Shown here one piece after another: positions 43,903-51,801 of a DNA stretch of 64,000 nt. The stretch is from Flavobacterium sp. UBA7663 (GTDB lineage: Bacteria; Bacteroidota; Bacteroidia; Flavobacteriales; Flavobacteriaceae), in assembly GCF_002483315.1 (NCBI RefSeq), contig NZ_DLHR01000014.1, forward strand, positions 97,650-161,649, in the 5' to 3' direction. Under the pieces are notes generated by a model. The model saw only the letters and a list, made by a program, of their open reading frames with translations, did not search any database and had not been told where the DNA came from. Each line of letters starts with the position of its first letter. Position 1 is the stretch's first letter. Both the position numbers and the translations under genes were made by a program.

Positions 43903-43910
43903 TAAATTTG
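43903..43910 (+). promoter_or_regulatory. -7 promoter element of the pirin cluster
   Basis: TAAATTTG is a perfect TAnnTTTG match, 29 bases upstream of the pirin ATG at 43940. No TTG is seen at -33, which fits a promoter that depends on an activator. Confidence 0.6.
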
Positions 43911-43939
43911 TATCATAATAATTACTAAATTTATACATT

Positions 43940-44656
43940 ATGAAAAATACAATTTTACACAAAGCAGATTCAAGAGGACACGCAGATCATGGATGGTTAA
44001 ACGCTTACCATAGTTTTAGTTTTGCTAATTGGTACAATCCAGAAAGAGTTCAATTTGGCATGTTGCGCGTTTTAAATGACGATACTGTTGCGGCAGGAAT
44101 GGGTTTTGGAACACATCCGCACGATAATATGGAAATTATCACCATTCCGCTAGAAGGCGATTTAGCTCATAAAGACAGTATGGGAAATGCCGCAACTATC
44201 AAAACAGGAGATGTGCAAGTAATGAGTGCTGGAACAGGAATTCAACACAGCGAATTCAATCCAAATCCTGATCAACACACAAAATTGTTTCAAATTTGGT
44301 TGTTTCCAAAATATAGAAATGTGGAACCTCGTTACCAACAAATTACATTAGAACAATCTTTACAAAAAAATGATTTTGCGCAAATCTTATCACCAAATGC
44401 AGACGACGAAGGTGTTTGGATTCATCAAGATGCTTGGTTTTATTTGAGTGATTTTGACAACGGTTTTTCAAAAAAATTAAGTTTGAAAAAAGAAGGAAAC
44501 GGGTTTTATATCATCAATATTGAAGGTGAAATTGAAGTAAATGGTGAAAAGCTAGAAAGAAGAGATGCAATTGGGATTTGGGCAACCAATGAAATTGAAA
44601 TCAAGGCGAATTCAAATGCGAAGTTTTTAGTGATGGAAATTCCGATGGAACAATAA
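43940..44656 (+). CDS. Pirin family protein (YhhW-like)
   Basis: This 238-residue bicupin has a metal site in the N-terminal cupin: HPHDNMEIITIPLEG, followed by GDVQVMSAGTGIQHSEFN, giving the three His and one Glu of pirins. The N-terminal RGHADHGWLNAYHSFSFANWYNPERV block is typical of YhhW-type bacterial pirins, which can act as quercetin 2,3-dioxygenases. The physiological substrate is unknown, and redox sensing has also been proposed for the family. It is the first gene of a four-gene cluster with a GNAT, an Fe-S protein and an FMN reductase. Confidence 0.93.
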   Translation: MKNTILHKADSRGHADHGWLNAYHSFSFANWYNPERVQFGMLRVLNDDTVAAGMGFGTHPHDNMEIITIPLEGDLAHKDSMGNAATIKTGDVQVMSAGTGIQHSEFNPNPDQHTKLFQIWLFPKYRNVEPRYQQITLEQSLQKNDFAQILSPNADDEGVWIHQDAWFYLSDFDNGFSKKLSLKKEGNGFYIINIEGEIEVNGEKLERRDAIGIWATNEIEIKANSNAKFLVMEIPMEQ

Positions 44657-44664
44657 TTACAACT

Positions 44665-44949
44665 ATGAACGACGAAGTACAGCTAAAAATCAATGATAAA
44701 AACGGAGCTTTTTACATTGAAGTAAATGGAAAACAAGAGTCTTTGATGACTTTTGTTTTTGCTGGCGAAGATAAAATCATCATCGACCACACTGAAGTGA
44801 ATCCTGGAAATGAAGGAAAAGGTTTTGGTAAAAAAATGGTGACCAAAGCGGTGGAATTTGCTCGAGAAAAAGGCATCAAAATTATTCCGCTTTGTCCGTT
44901 TGCCAAAAGTGTTTTTGATAAAACTCCCGAATTTAGAGACGTATTATAA
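44665..44949 (+). CDS. Small GNAT-type N-acetyltransferase (YjdJ-like)
   Basis: This 94-residue protein is of the short acetyltransferase type. The acetyl-CoA loop is seen as NPGNEGKGFGKKMVTKAVEFAREKG (split around residue 55), and the C-terminal IIPLCPFAKSVFDKTPEF matches the conserved CPF-x-K segment of this group. In E. coli the homologue yjdJ is adjacent to yjdI, the same pairing as here. Substrate is unknown. It lies eight bases after the pirin gene and 18 before the Fe-S protein gene. Confidence 0.88.
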   Translation: MNDEVQLKINDKNGAFYIEVNGKQESLMTFVFAGEDKIIIDHTEVNPGNEGKGFGKKMVTKAVEFAREKGIKIIPLCPFAKSVFDKTPEFRDVL

Positions 44950-44967
44950 ATTTAAAACGAAATAGTC

Positions 44968-45198
44968 ATGGATCCAAAAGACATTAAAAAAGAATATACA
45001 AATGGTGAAGTAACCATTGTATGGCAATCTGGAAAGTGTACGCATTCTGCCAATTGCGTTAAAAATAATCCTGCTGTTTTTAAACCAAAAGAACAACCTT
45101 GGATTACTCCCGATAATTCAACGACAGAAAAAATTATTGAAACCGTAAACAAATGTCCTTCTGGTGCTTTAACATACTATCTAAACAAAAATGACTAA
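44968..45198 (+). CDS. Small iron-sulphur protein (YjdI-like, Fer4_19)
   Basis: This 76-residue protein matches the mono-cluster YjdI type. Cysteines are seen in SGKCTHSANCVKNNP (residues 24 and 30) and NKCPSGALTYYL (about 63), with the typical W-x-x-P between them (QPWITPDN). It probably carries a small Fe-S cluster for electron transfer, perhaps to the flavoprotein encoded next. Its stop codon overlaps the start of the FMN reductase gene by eight bases, so translation is coupled. Confidence 0.9.
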   Translation: MDPKDIKKEYTNGEVTIVWQSGKCTHSANCVKNNPAVFKPKEQPWITPDNSTTEKIIETVNKCPSGALTYYLNKND

Positions 45199-45721
45199 AA
45201 AAATCATCGCTTTTGGAGCTTCATCGAGCAAGTCTTCCATTAATAAACAATTAGCTTCTTATACCGCTAATCAATTTCAAAATGTTTCTGTAGAAATTTT
45301 AGATTTAAACGATTATGAAATGCCTGTTTTTTCGGTAGATAAACAAGCTGAGAATGGTATTCATCCATTAGCTCAAGAGTTTTATGCAAAAATTGGAAGT
45401 GCAGATTTAATCGTGATTTCGTTTGCTGAACATAATGGAAATTTTTCGTCAGCATTTAAAAACATATTAGATTGGTCTTCTCGAATAAACGCTAAAACTT
45501 TTCAAGAAAAACCAATGTTGTTATTAGCTACTTCACCTGGAGCTCGTGGTGGAAGTTCGGTTTTAGATATTGCTACTAAACGATTTCCGTTTCAAGGCGG
45601 AATTGTAAAAGGAAGTTTTTCGTTGCCTAGTTTCAACGATAATTTTGATGTTGAAAAAGGAATCACAAATGAAGATTTGAAAAATCAATTATTGGAAATT
45701 GTAAATTCAATCGAATTATAA
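45191..45721 (+). CDS. NADPH-dependent FMN reductase family protein
   Basis: This 176-residue flavodoxin-like protein has the FMN phosphate-binding loop GASSSKSSINKQLASY at the N-terminus, and ISFAEHNGNFSSAFKNILDWSSR, which corresponds to the P-E-Y-N-x-S-x-P-x-x-L-K-N-x-x-D region with F-A-E-H in place of P-E-Y. PMLLLATSPGARGG follows. It probably reduces FMN or quinones with NAD(P)H. It is the last gene of the pirin cluster and overlaps the YjdI-like gene by eight bases, supporting a shared redox role. Confidence 0.9.
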   Translation: MTKKIIAFGASSSKSSINKQLASYTANQFQNVSVEILDLNDYEMPVFSVDKQAENGIHPLAQEFYAKIGSADLIVISFAEHNGNFSSAFKNILDWSSRINAKTFQEKPMLLLATSPGARGGSSVLDIATKRFPFQGGIVKGSFSLPSFNDNFDVEKGITNEDLKNQLLEIVNSIEL

Positions 45722-45730
45722 TAAAAATGT

Positions 45731-45738
45731 TATTTTTG
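45731..45738 (+). promoter_or_regulatory. -7 promoter element of fabD
   Basis: TATTTTTG is a perfect TAnnTTTG match. The leader to the ATG at 45782 is about 40 bases and contains a 12-bp direct repeat. Confidence 0.55.
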
Positions 45739-45749
45739 CTATTCAAGAA

Positions 45750-45775
45750 AAACTTGAAACATTAAACTTGAAACA
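45750..45775 (+). repeat. 12-bp direct repeat in the fabD leader
   Basis: AAACTTGAAACA occurs at 45750-45761 and again at 45764-45775. TTCAAG at 45742-45747 is the inverse of the CTTGAA core. The repeats lie between promoter and start codon, where a protein or an RNA structure could act. Confidence 0.6.
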
Positions 45776-45781
45776 AAATTT

Positions 45782-46654
45782 ATGAAAGCATACGTATTTC
45801 CAGGTCAAGGAGCACAATTCTCAGGAATGGGAAAAGATTTATATGAAAATTCAGCAGTTGCAAAAGAATTATTTGAAAAAGCTAATGAAATATTAGGTTT
45901 TAGAATTACTGATATCATGTTCGAAGGAACTGCAGAGGAATTAAAAGAAACCAAAGTAACCCAACCAGCGGTTTTTTTACATTCGGTAATTTTAGCAAAA
46001 ACATTAGATAACTTTAAGCCTGAAATGGTTGCCGGACATTCGTTAGGCGAATTTTCTGCCTTAGTTGCCAATGGTGCTTTATCATTTGAAGACGGGTTAA
46101 AATTAGTTTCGCAAAGAGCAATTGCTATGCAAAAAGCGTGTGAAATTAAACCTTCAACAATGGCTGCTGTTTTAAACTTAGACGACAAAATTGTAGAAGA
46201 TATTTGTGCATCGATTGATGGCGTTGTGGTAGCTGCAAATTACAACTGTCCGGGTCAATTAGTAATTTCTGGAGAATACAAAGCAGTAGAATTAGCTTGC
46301 GAAAAAATGAAAGAAGCAGGAGCAAAACGTGCTTTAATTTTACCTGTTGGTGGTGCTTTCCACTCACCAATGATGGAACCTGCAAGAGAAGAATTAGCCG
46401 CTGCTATCGAAGCAACTACTTTTTCAACTCCAATTTGTCCAGTGTATCAAAATGTAACAGCAAGTGCGGTTTCTGACGCAGATGAAATCAAGAAAAACTT
46501 AATCATTCAATTGACAGCTCCAGTAAAATGGACGCAATCGGTACAACAAATGATAAAAGATGGCGCAACGAGTTTCACGGAAGTTGGTCCAGGAAAAGTT
46601 TTAGTGGGATTAGTAAATAAAATTGATAAAGAAGTCGAAACGATTTCGGCATAA
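45782..46654 (+). CDS. fabD: Malonyl-CoA:ACP transacylase
   Basis: This 290-residue cytosolic enzyme loads malonyl groups onto acyl carrier protein for fatty acid synthesis. Motifs are FPGQGAQFSGMG at the N-terminus, the nucleophile in MVAGHSLGEFSALVANGAL (Ser of GHSLGE), QRAIAMQ with the malonate-binding Arg, and LPVGGAFHSPMM with the catalytic His. The C-terminal FTEVGPGKVLVGLV is typical. It is followed seven bases later by a YihY/BrkB gene. Confidence 0.97.
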   Translation: MKAYVFPGQGAQFSGMGKDLYENSAVAKELFEKANEILGFRITDIMFEGTAEELKETKVTQPAVFLHSVILAKTLDNFKPEMVAGHSLGEFSALVANGALSFEDGLKLVSQRAIAMQKACEIKPSTMAAVLNLDDKIVEDICASIDGVVVAANYNCPGQLVISGEYKAVELACEKMKEAGAKRALILPVGGAFHSPMMEPAREELAAAIEATTFSTPICPVYQNVTASAVSDADEIKKNLIIQLTAPVKWTQSVQQMIKDGATSFTEVGPGKVLVGLVNKIDKEVETISA

Positions 46655-46660
46655 CCTATT

Positions 46661-47641
46661 TTGAAAGGAGTTAAAGAAGCGTACTACAAAGATTTATGGG
46701 ATGTAATTCATTCCACGTTTTCTGAATTTGGAGAACACAAAATCATGAAAAAAAGTGCTTCATTAGCCTACACAACCGTATTTTCAATGGCTCCACTACT
46801 TATGGTTTTACTATATGTTGTGGGGCTTTTTTGGGGAACCAATGCCATTGAAGGCGAAATTTTTTACCAAATCAAAGATTTTTTAGGGGAAAAAGCCGCC
46901 ATTCAATTACAAGAAATGATTAAAAACATCGCTATTTCTAACAAAAGTGGATTTCCTGCACTCATCGGAATCGTGACTTTATTAATAGGAGCAACTTCTG
47001 TTTTTGCTGAAATTCAAGATTCTATTAATTCTATTTGGGGAATTCGACTAAAAAAACGTTCTGGTTTTTGGTTATACTTCAAATCAAGACTACTTTCTTT
47101 TGGTGTAATTGGAAGTTTGGGATTTATTTTATTGGCTTCTTTAGGATTATCTGCCATTTTAGATTCATTGAACCAAAAGTTATTTGCCCATTTTTCTGAA
47201 GCGGCTGTTTATTCGGTTTACATCGGACAAACATTGGTAACATTAACAGTGATAACATTACTTTTTGCAGTAATTTTCAAAATATTACCTGATGCCAACA
47301 TTACTTGGAAACAAGTCAGAGTTTCTTCAATTACAACCGCTTTACTATTTATGTTTGGGAAATTTTTAATTTCATTTTACATTTCTCAATCGTCTTTAGG
47401 AACCATTTATGGAGCTGCGGGATCATTAGTAATTATTATGGTTTGGGTTTATTATTCGTCTGTGATTTTATACTTGGGAGCGCTATTTGCAAAATGTTAT
47501 GCTATTGAATTTGGAAGTTCGATAAAACCTTCAAAATATGCCGAAATAATTCATGTGGTAGAACTAAAGTTAGAAGCTACTACATTACAAGATGCGAAGG
47601 AAGAAGTAGAAGAATTTAAGCTAAAAAATGATATCGAGTAA
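46661..47641 (+). CDS. YihY/BrkB family membrane protein, TTG start
   Basis: This 326-residue inner-membrane protein of the YihY (BrkB, formerly RNase BN) family has six predicted helices. The conserved N-terminal block FSEFGEHKIMKKSASLAYTTVFSMAPLLMVLLYVVGL (in pieces from residue 21) and GTIYGAAGSLVIIMVWVYYSSVILYLGALFAK in the C-terminal half identify the family. The start is a TTG at 46661, seven bases after fabD; the first ATG (46745) would remove the conserved FSEFGEHK segment. Function is unresolved; the family is not an RNase. A charged C-terminal tail follows the last helix. Confidence 0.87.
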   Translation: MKGVKEAYYKDLWDVIHSTFSEFGEHKIMKKSASLAYTTVFSMAPLLMVLLYVVGLFWGTNAIEGEIFYQIKDFLGEKAAIQLQEMIKNIAISNKSGFPALIGIVTLLIGATSVFAEIQDSINSIWGIRLKKRSGFWLYFKSRLLSFGVIGSLGFILLASLGLSAILDSLNQKLFAHFSEAAVYSVYIGQTLVTLTVITLLFAVIFKILPDANITWKQVRVSSITTALLFMFGKFLISFYISQSSLGTIYGAAGSLVIIMVWVYYSSVILYLGALFAKCYAIEFGSSIKPSKYAEIIHVVELKLEATTLQDAKEEVEEFKLKNDIE

Positions 47642-47679
47642 ACTTGTCAATAAAAAAACATTTCACTTCTGTTTGGCAT

Positions 47680-47687
47680 TAATTTTG
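47680..47687 (+). promoter_or_regulatory. -7 element upstream of a small lipoprotein gene
   Basis: TAATTTTG fits TAnnTTTG, 30 bases before the ATG at 47718. It overlaps a TTTGGCATTAATTTTGT stretch (47672-47688) that also resembles a sigma-54 -24/-12 site, with GG and GT separated by 10 bp in place of GG and GC. Confidence 0.48.
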
Positions 47688-47717
47688 TAACTTTATTTTC
47701 ATAAAACAAATTCAACC

Positions 47718-47972
47718 ATGAAAAAAATATTTTTAGGAATTGCACTTGTAACAGTCTTATTATCTTGTAAAGAAGAAACGAAAGAAAAAGTAAAAGAAGC
47801 TTCTAAAGCCGTTGGAGCCGATTTAAAACAAGCTGCAGATTCGGCAAAAGTAAAAGCTAAAAAAGCAATTGATTCTTCAAAAGCAGGTGAAAAAGCAAAA
47901 CACATTATTGCTAAAGGAGCTGAAAAAGTGGAAGAAGGTGCAAAAAAATTAAAAGAATCAGTAGAAGATTAA
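47718..47972 (+). CDS. Small Lys/Ala/Glu-rich lipoprotein
   Basis: This 84-residue lipoprotein has the signal MKKIFLGIALVTVLLSC (Cys17). The mature part is a highly charged, Ala-rich, probably helical chain without aromatic residues (EASKAVGADLKQAADSAKVKAKKAIDSSKAGEKAKH), with roughly 11-residue periodicity as in LEA-like or apolipoprotein-like helices. Function is unknown; such proteins are often abundant and stress-linked. It resembles in style, but is not obviously homologous to, the tandem lipoproteins at 55908 and 56231. A strong bidirectional terminator follows. Confidence 0.8.
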   Translation: MKKIFLGIALVTVLLSCKEETKEKVKEASKAVGADLKQAADSAKVKAKKAIDSSKAGEKAKHIIAKGAEKVEEGAKKLKESVED

Positions 47973-47977
47973 TGAAA

Positions 47978-48015
47978 AATCCCAAGTAGTTTGTTCTACT
48001 TGGGATTCTTTTTTT
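47978..48015. terminator. Bidirectional terminator
   Basis: AATCCCAAGTAG pairs with CTACTTGGGATT, a 12-bp stem with a 6-base loop, followed by a T run. It separates the small lipoprotein from the convergent surface-protein gene. Confidence 0.9.
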
Positions 48016-49480
48016 ACTTCATTTCTATTTCGTATTTCTTCTCAACCGATTTTTCCTGACTTAATTTTTTAGGACCAATTGGAAATCTTACATCAACATG
48101 CTTTGATGCAATAGTTCCGTCTTTTTCTAATACATCTGCCCTATTGGCTACCATATTCCAAGAAAAAGAAACATTAGATCTACCGTTTTGTAATTCTTTT
48201 ACTTTAAAACCATTCTTTGTTTTTTCAGTAACATAAACACCTTTACAATCGCCCTCTAATTGAATAAAAACTTTCATAGGATGACTTTCATCAACAAAAA
48301 TATGATCGCTCATTAATTCATCAATTTTAATATAAGCTTCTCCATTAACTAATTTTCCTGTTCCAAAATCTTCAAATAGAATTTCTGGGGTTTCCGTTGC
48401 ATGAAGAATTCTATTGTTCCCATTTCTATCTTCTATCATAGTAGATAAAGAACCACCACCCAAAACTTTATATGAAGTATTATTATTTCTAGCTCCTACA
48501 AAAACATAATCAGTAGTTGAAGTGTTGGCATCAAAATATCCACCATAAGTTACATCTCTTCTTGCTGCAGTACTTCCTGTAAAATAATTCACATCTTTAC
48601 CTGCAATTCTGGCAAATGGACCATTACTTGTTCCTAAATTATCATCTTGATCGTACTCAAAATAAGCTGAAAAATAGTCTACTCCATTTCCTTTACCAAC
48701 ACCTCTAACATGCAAACCTGTAGTCCCTTGACCAGAAACTCCTACCGATTCACCTGGTAATTCTGTAAAGGTTGTTCTTCCTCCAACTCCTAAAACTCCC
48801 ATAACGGTTGAAGTTGCATTTGCTGCTAAAGCTGCGCTAATTCCTATTACACCTCTACCTCCATTTGGATCCAAATTTCCGCCATCAATTACAAATTGTG
48901 TATTCGTAGCGTTTAAAGCTCTTATTGTTCGTTGCGAATTATTGCTGTTTACAAAAAGACCAATCTGTCCTGCTCCTGCATTAATTGTTGTTAACGTATT
49001 AGCAATTGGAGCCGTATTAGTTCCTAAAATAACTTGACCGTCGTTTTCAATAGTAACACGATTGATATTGTTTGTTCTAATTTGGAAATTTTGATTATCA
49101 GTAGTTCCTAAAAAATTTATACTTGGATTGGTACCCGAATTTCCTGTTAAAGACCAATCTTGGCTTGAAGCTAATGGATTAGATTTCAATGCAACCCATT
49201 CTGTTCCAGACCAATAATAGAATCCAGGAGAAACTGCAATCAAACCTGCTCCAGCAGTTGCTGTATTGAAAATTAGAACTCCTGTTGCGATAGGTGCTGG
49301 ACCAACAGGCGCCACAACATTAGTAGCTGTAAGGGCAACTCTAGGAATTAAAAGTCCTTTTGAATTGCTTTCGATTTGGAATTCAACTCCATTCTGAATA
49401 TTAGTTGTTCCAATTCCAACTTGTGAGAATACATTTAAAGTAAATAAGAAGCTAGTAACTAAAAGTAGTGTCTTTTTCAT
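48014..49480 (-). CDS. Large exported surface-type protein, flavobacterial QVGIGTT family
   Basis: This 488-residue protein has a signal peptide (LLLVTSFLFTLNVFSQ), and the mature N-terminus starts with VGIGTTNIQNG, a common start for flavobacterial cell-surface proteins. GLLIPRVALTATN, GVLIFNTATAGAG and GFYYWSGTEWVAL follow, as in phage tail-fibre-like and peptidase-S74-associated surface proteins. The middle is Gly/Asn-rich and beta-helical in look. The C-terminal third (GKLVNGEAYIKIDELMSDHI, MKVFIQLEGDCKGVYVTEKTKNGFKVKEL) is a compact beta domain. No type A or B T9SS sorting domain is seen at the C-terminus. An adhesin or matrix role is a guess. It follows galE on the same strand. Confidence 0.72.
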   Translation of the reverse strand: MKKTLLLVTSFLFTLNVFSQVGIGTTNIQNGVEFQIESNSKGLLIPRVALTATNVVAPVGPAPIATGVLIFNTATAGAGLIAVSPGFYYWSGTEWVALKSNPLASSQDWSLTGNSGTNPSINFLGTTDNQNFQIRTNNINRVTIENDGQVILGTNTAPIANTLTTINAGAGQIGLFVNSNNSQRTIRALNATNTQFVIDGGNLDPNGGRGVIGISAALAANATSTVMGVLGVGGRTTFTELPGESVGVSGQGTTGLHVRGVGKGNGVDYFSAYFEYDQDDNLGTSNGPFARIAGKDVNYFTGSTAARRDVTYGGYFDANTSTTDYVFVGARNNNTSYKVLGGGSLSTMIEDRNGNNRILHATETPEILFEDFGTGKLVNGEAYIKIDELMSDHIFVDESHPMKVFIQLEGDCKGVYVTEKTKNGFKVKELQNGRSNVSFSWNMVANRADVLEKDGTIASKHVDVRFPIGPKKLSQEKSVEKKYEIEMK

Positions 49481-49569
49481 AATCTGTAAGTTTTAATTAC
49501 TTGCAGTTACGAAAAGAATAAAAGATTGGTTTTCTTAATTATTAAAAAAGTAGCTTTTTTAACTTTTGT

Positions 49570-50586
49570 TTATTTATTCCTTATTTTCTGTTCCCATTTC
49601 CAAGCGCTGGCCAAAGCTTCTTCTAAAGAATATTGGGCTTTCCAACCTAGAACAGTATTCGCTTTGTCTGTGTTTGCAAAAGCTTCAATTATATCGCCTT
49701 CTCTTCTACCCACAATTTGATAGTTTAATTTTTGATTGGAAACTTTTTCAAAAGCTGTAATCACTTCTAAAACTGAACTTCCCGTTCCTGTTCCCAAATT
49801 AAACGTCTCTACTTTTTCTGAATTTTGCTTGTTTAACAAACGTTGCAAAGCAATTACATGTGCTTTTGCTAAATCTACAACATGAATGTAATCTCGAATT
49901 GCGGTTCCATCTGGTGTAGGATAATCATTTCCAAAAACGGATAATTTTTCACGAAGTCCAAATGCGGTTTGCGTAATAAAAGGCACTAAATTTTGTGGAA
50001 CTCCTAATGGTAATTCACCTATTTCAGCTGAAGGATGCGCTCCAATAGGATTAAAATAGCGCAATAAAATGGAATTAATGTTAGTTACTTTAGCAACATC
50101 TGTAATAATTTCTTCACCTATTTGCTTTGTATTTCCGTAAGGCGACATCGCAACTTGAATAGGTGCATTTTCAGTAATTGGCATTTTTTCGGCTTGACCG
50201 TAAACTGTGCAAGACGAACTGAAAATAAAATTAGCTTCTGTTTTTTTTTGTAATTCTTGAAGTAAATACACTAAAGAATTGATGTTGTTTTCGTAATACA
50301 ACAGCGGATTTTCAACACTTTCTCCTACTGCTTTTGAAGCAGCAAAATGAATGACACCTGAAATATCTTGATATTTAGAAAAGAAATTTTGAACAGCCGA
50401 TTTATCTCGCAAATCGATATTTTCAAACAAAGGTTTTTTTCCAGTGATGCGCTCAATTCCATCTAAAACACCAAGAGATGAATTAGAAAGATTATCAATC
50501 GCAATTACTTCAAAACCTTCATTTTGTAATTCAACAACCGTGTGAGAACCTATAAATCCTAAACCGCCTGTAACTAATATCTTCAT
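49570..50586 (-). CDS. galE: UDP-glucose 4-epimerase
   Basis: This 338-residue SDR enzyme interconverts UDP-glucose and UDP-galactose with bound NAD. The N-terminal GGLGFIGSHTVVEL binds NAD. The active site has SSSCTVYG (Ser-Ser-Cys-Thr with the Ser/Thr base) and the YGNTKQIGEE motif with catalytic Tyr and Lys (YxxxK). VIHFAASKAVGES and RYFNPIGAHPSAEIGE are typical of GalE. It probably feeds surface polysaccharide synthesis together with the DegT aminotransferase encoded 65 bases upstream, separated by an inverted repeat. Confidence 0.95.
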   Translation of the reverse strand: MKILVTGGLGFIGSHTVVELQNEGFEVIAIDNLSNSSLGVLDGIERITGKKPLFENIDLRDKSAVQNFFSKYQDISGVIHFAASKAVGESVENPLLYYENNINSLVYLLQELQKKTEANFIFSSSCTVYGQAEKMPITENAPIQVAMSPYGNTKQIGEEIITDVAKVTNINSILLRYFNPIGAHPSAEIGELPLGVPQNLVPFITQTAFGLREKLSVFGNDYPTPDGTAIRDYIHVVDLAKAHVIALQRLLNKQNSEKVETFNLGTGTGSSVLEVITAFEKVSNQKLNYQIVGRREGDIIEAFANTDKANTVLGWKAQYSLEEALASAWKWEQKIRNK

Positions 50587-50603
50587 TTTTTAGTTTTCAG
50601 TCA

Positions 50604-50644
50604 CAGTCGCAGTAAACAGTAACTGAGACTGAGTACTGCGACTG
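50604..50644. repeat. 11-bp inverted repeat in the galE-aminotransferase gap
   Basis: CAGTCGCAGTA (50604-50614) is perfectly inverted as TACTGCGACTG (50634-50644). The 19 bases between are made of further CAGT/ACTG units. No T run follows, so it is not a standard terminator. It fills most of the 65-base gap. Confidence 0.68.
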
Positions 50645-50651
50645 AACACTA

Positions 50652-51779
50652 TTATACGTATTCTAAAACCGAATCTGTAATAAATTTAATTTGTTCATCA
50701 TCTAATTCCGTGTGCATTGGCAATGCGATTACTTCTTTTACCAATTGATTGGTAACTGGAAAATCAGCTTCGTCATAGCGCGAATCTGCATACGCTTTTT
50801 GACTGTGTAATGGAATTGGATAATAAATCGCACAAGGAATTCCTTTTGCCTGTAAATGTTCTAATAATCCATCGCGTTTTCCATTTAAAATACGGATTAC
50901 ATATTGATGAAATACGTGACAATCACAAGATTCGCAAATAGTTGGAGCCCAAATATTTGGATTCACACCCAAAGCCAAACTGTATTTTCTTGCAGCATCT
51001 TGACGTGCTTTGTTATAAGTATCTAAATGTGGTAATTTCGCTTTCAAAACTCCAGCTTGCATACTATCTAAACGCGAATTCACTCCTACTACATCATGAT
51101 GATATCTTTCATACATTCCGTGATTTACAATTCCTCTTATTTTATGTGCTAAAGCATCATCATTAGTAAAAATCGCTCCACCATCTCCATAACAACCTAA
51201 GTTTTTAGATGGGAAAAACGATGTTGCTGCTACATGACCAATAGTTCCTACTTTCTTTTTAGAACCATCTTTTGAAGTGTAATCAGCACCAATTGCTTGT
51301 GCATTATCTTCGATGACATATAAATTATGCTCCTTAGCAATTTCCATAATCGCATCCATATTAGCAGCGCGACCAAACAAATGTACTGGAACAATTGCTT
51401 TAGTTTTTGGTGTAATGGCTTTACGAATTCCGTCAAGCGAAATATTCATATTGTTCATATCAACATCTACTAAAACTGGAGTTAATTGCAACAAAGCAAT
51501 CACTTCAACCGTAGCTGCGAATGTAAAATCGGCTGTAATAACTTCGTCACCTGGTTTCAAATCCAATCCCATCATGGCAATTTGCAACGCATCGGTTCCG
51601 TTAGCACATGGAATTACATGTTTTACTCCCAAATATTTTTCTAAATCTGCCTGAAATTGGTGAACCAAAGGTCCGTTGATGTATGTATTCGTATCTAAAA
51701 CCTCTTGAATAGAAGCATTTACTTCTTCTTTTATTTTTTCGTATTGACTTTTTAAGTCAACCATTTGCAATTTTCTCAT
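50652..51779 (-). CDS. DegT/DnrJ/EryC1/StrS family sugar aminotransferase
   Basis: This 375-residue PLP enzyme is of the type that aminates keto-sugars for O-antigen, capsule or glycoprotein glycans. Family motifs are MVDLKSQYEKIKEEV, FQADLEKYLGVKHVIPCANGTDALQIAM, GDEVITADFTFAATVEVI, VIEDNAQAIGADY (Asp-x-x-Gln contacts PLP), and SFFPSKNLGCYGDGGA, whose Lys forms the internal aldimine. The C-terminal HVFHQYVIRI and IPCAIYYPIPLHSQKAY fit the group. WlbE/DegT-like names are used for close relatives; the sugar substrate is not readable. A perfect -7 box lies 22 bases upstream. Confidence 0.92.
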   Translation of the reverse strand: MRKLQMVDLKSQYEKIKEEVNASIQEVLDTNTYINGPLVHQFQADLEKYLGVKHVIPCANGTDALQIAMMGLDLKPGDEVITADFTFAATVEVIALLQLTPVLVDVDMNNMNISLDGIRKAITPKTKAIVPVHLFGRAANMDAIMEIAKEHNLYVIEDNAQAIGADYTSKDGSKKKVGTIGHVAATSFFPSKNLGCYGDGGAIFTNDDALAHKIRGIVNHGMYERYHHDVVGVNSRLDSMQAGVLKAKLPHLDTYNKARQDAARKYSLALGVNPNIWAPTICESCDCHVFHQYVIRILNGKRDGLLEHLQAKGIPCAIYYPIPLHSQKAYADSRYDEADFPVTNQLVKEVIALPMHTELDDEQIKFITDSVLEYV

Positions 51780-51801
51780 TTGGAATAAAAATTAAGTCTA
51801 G

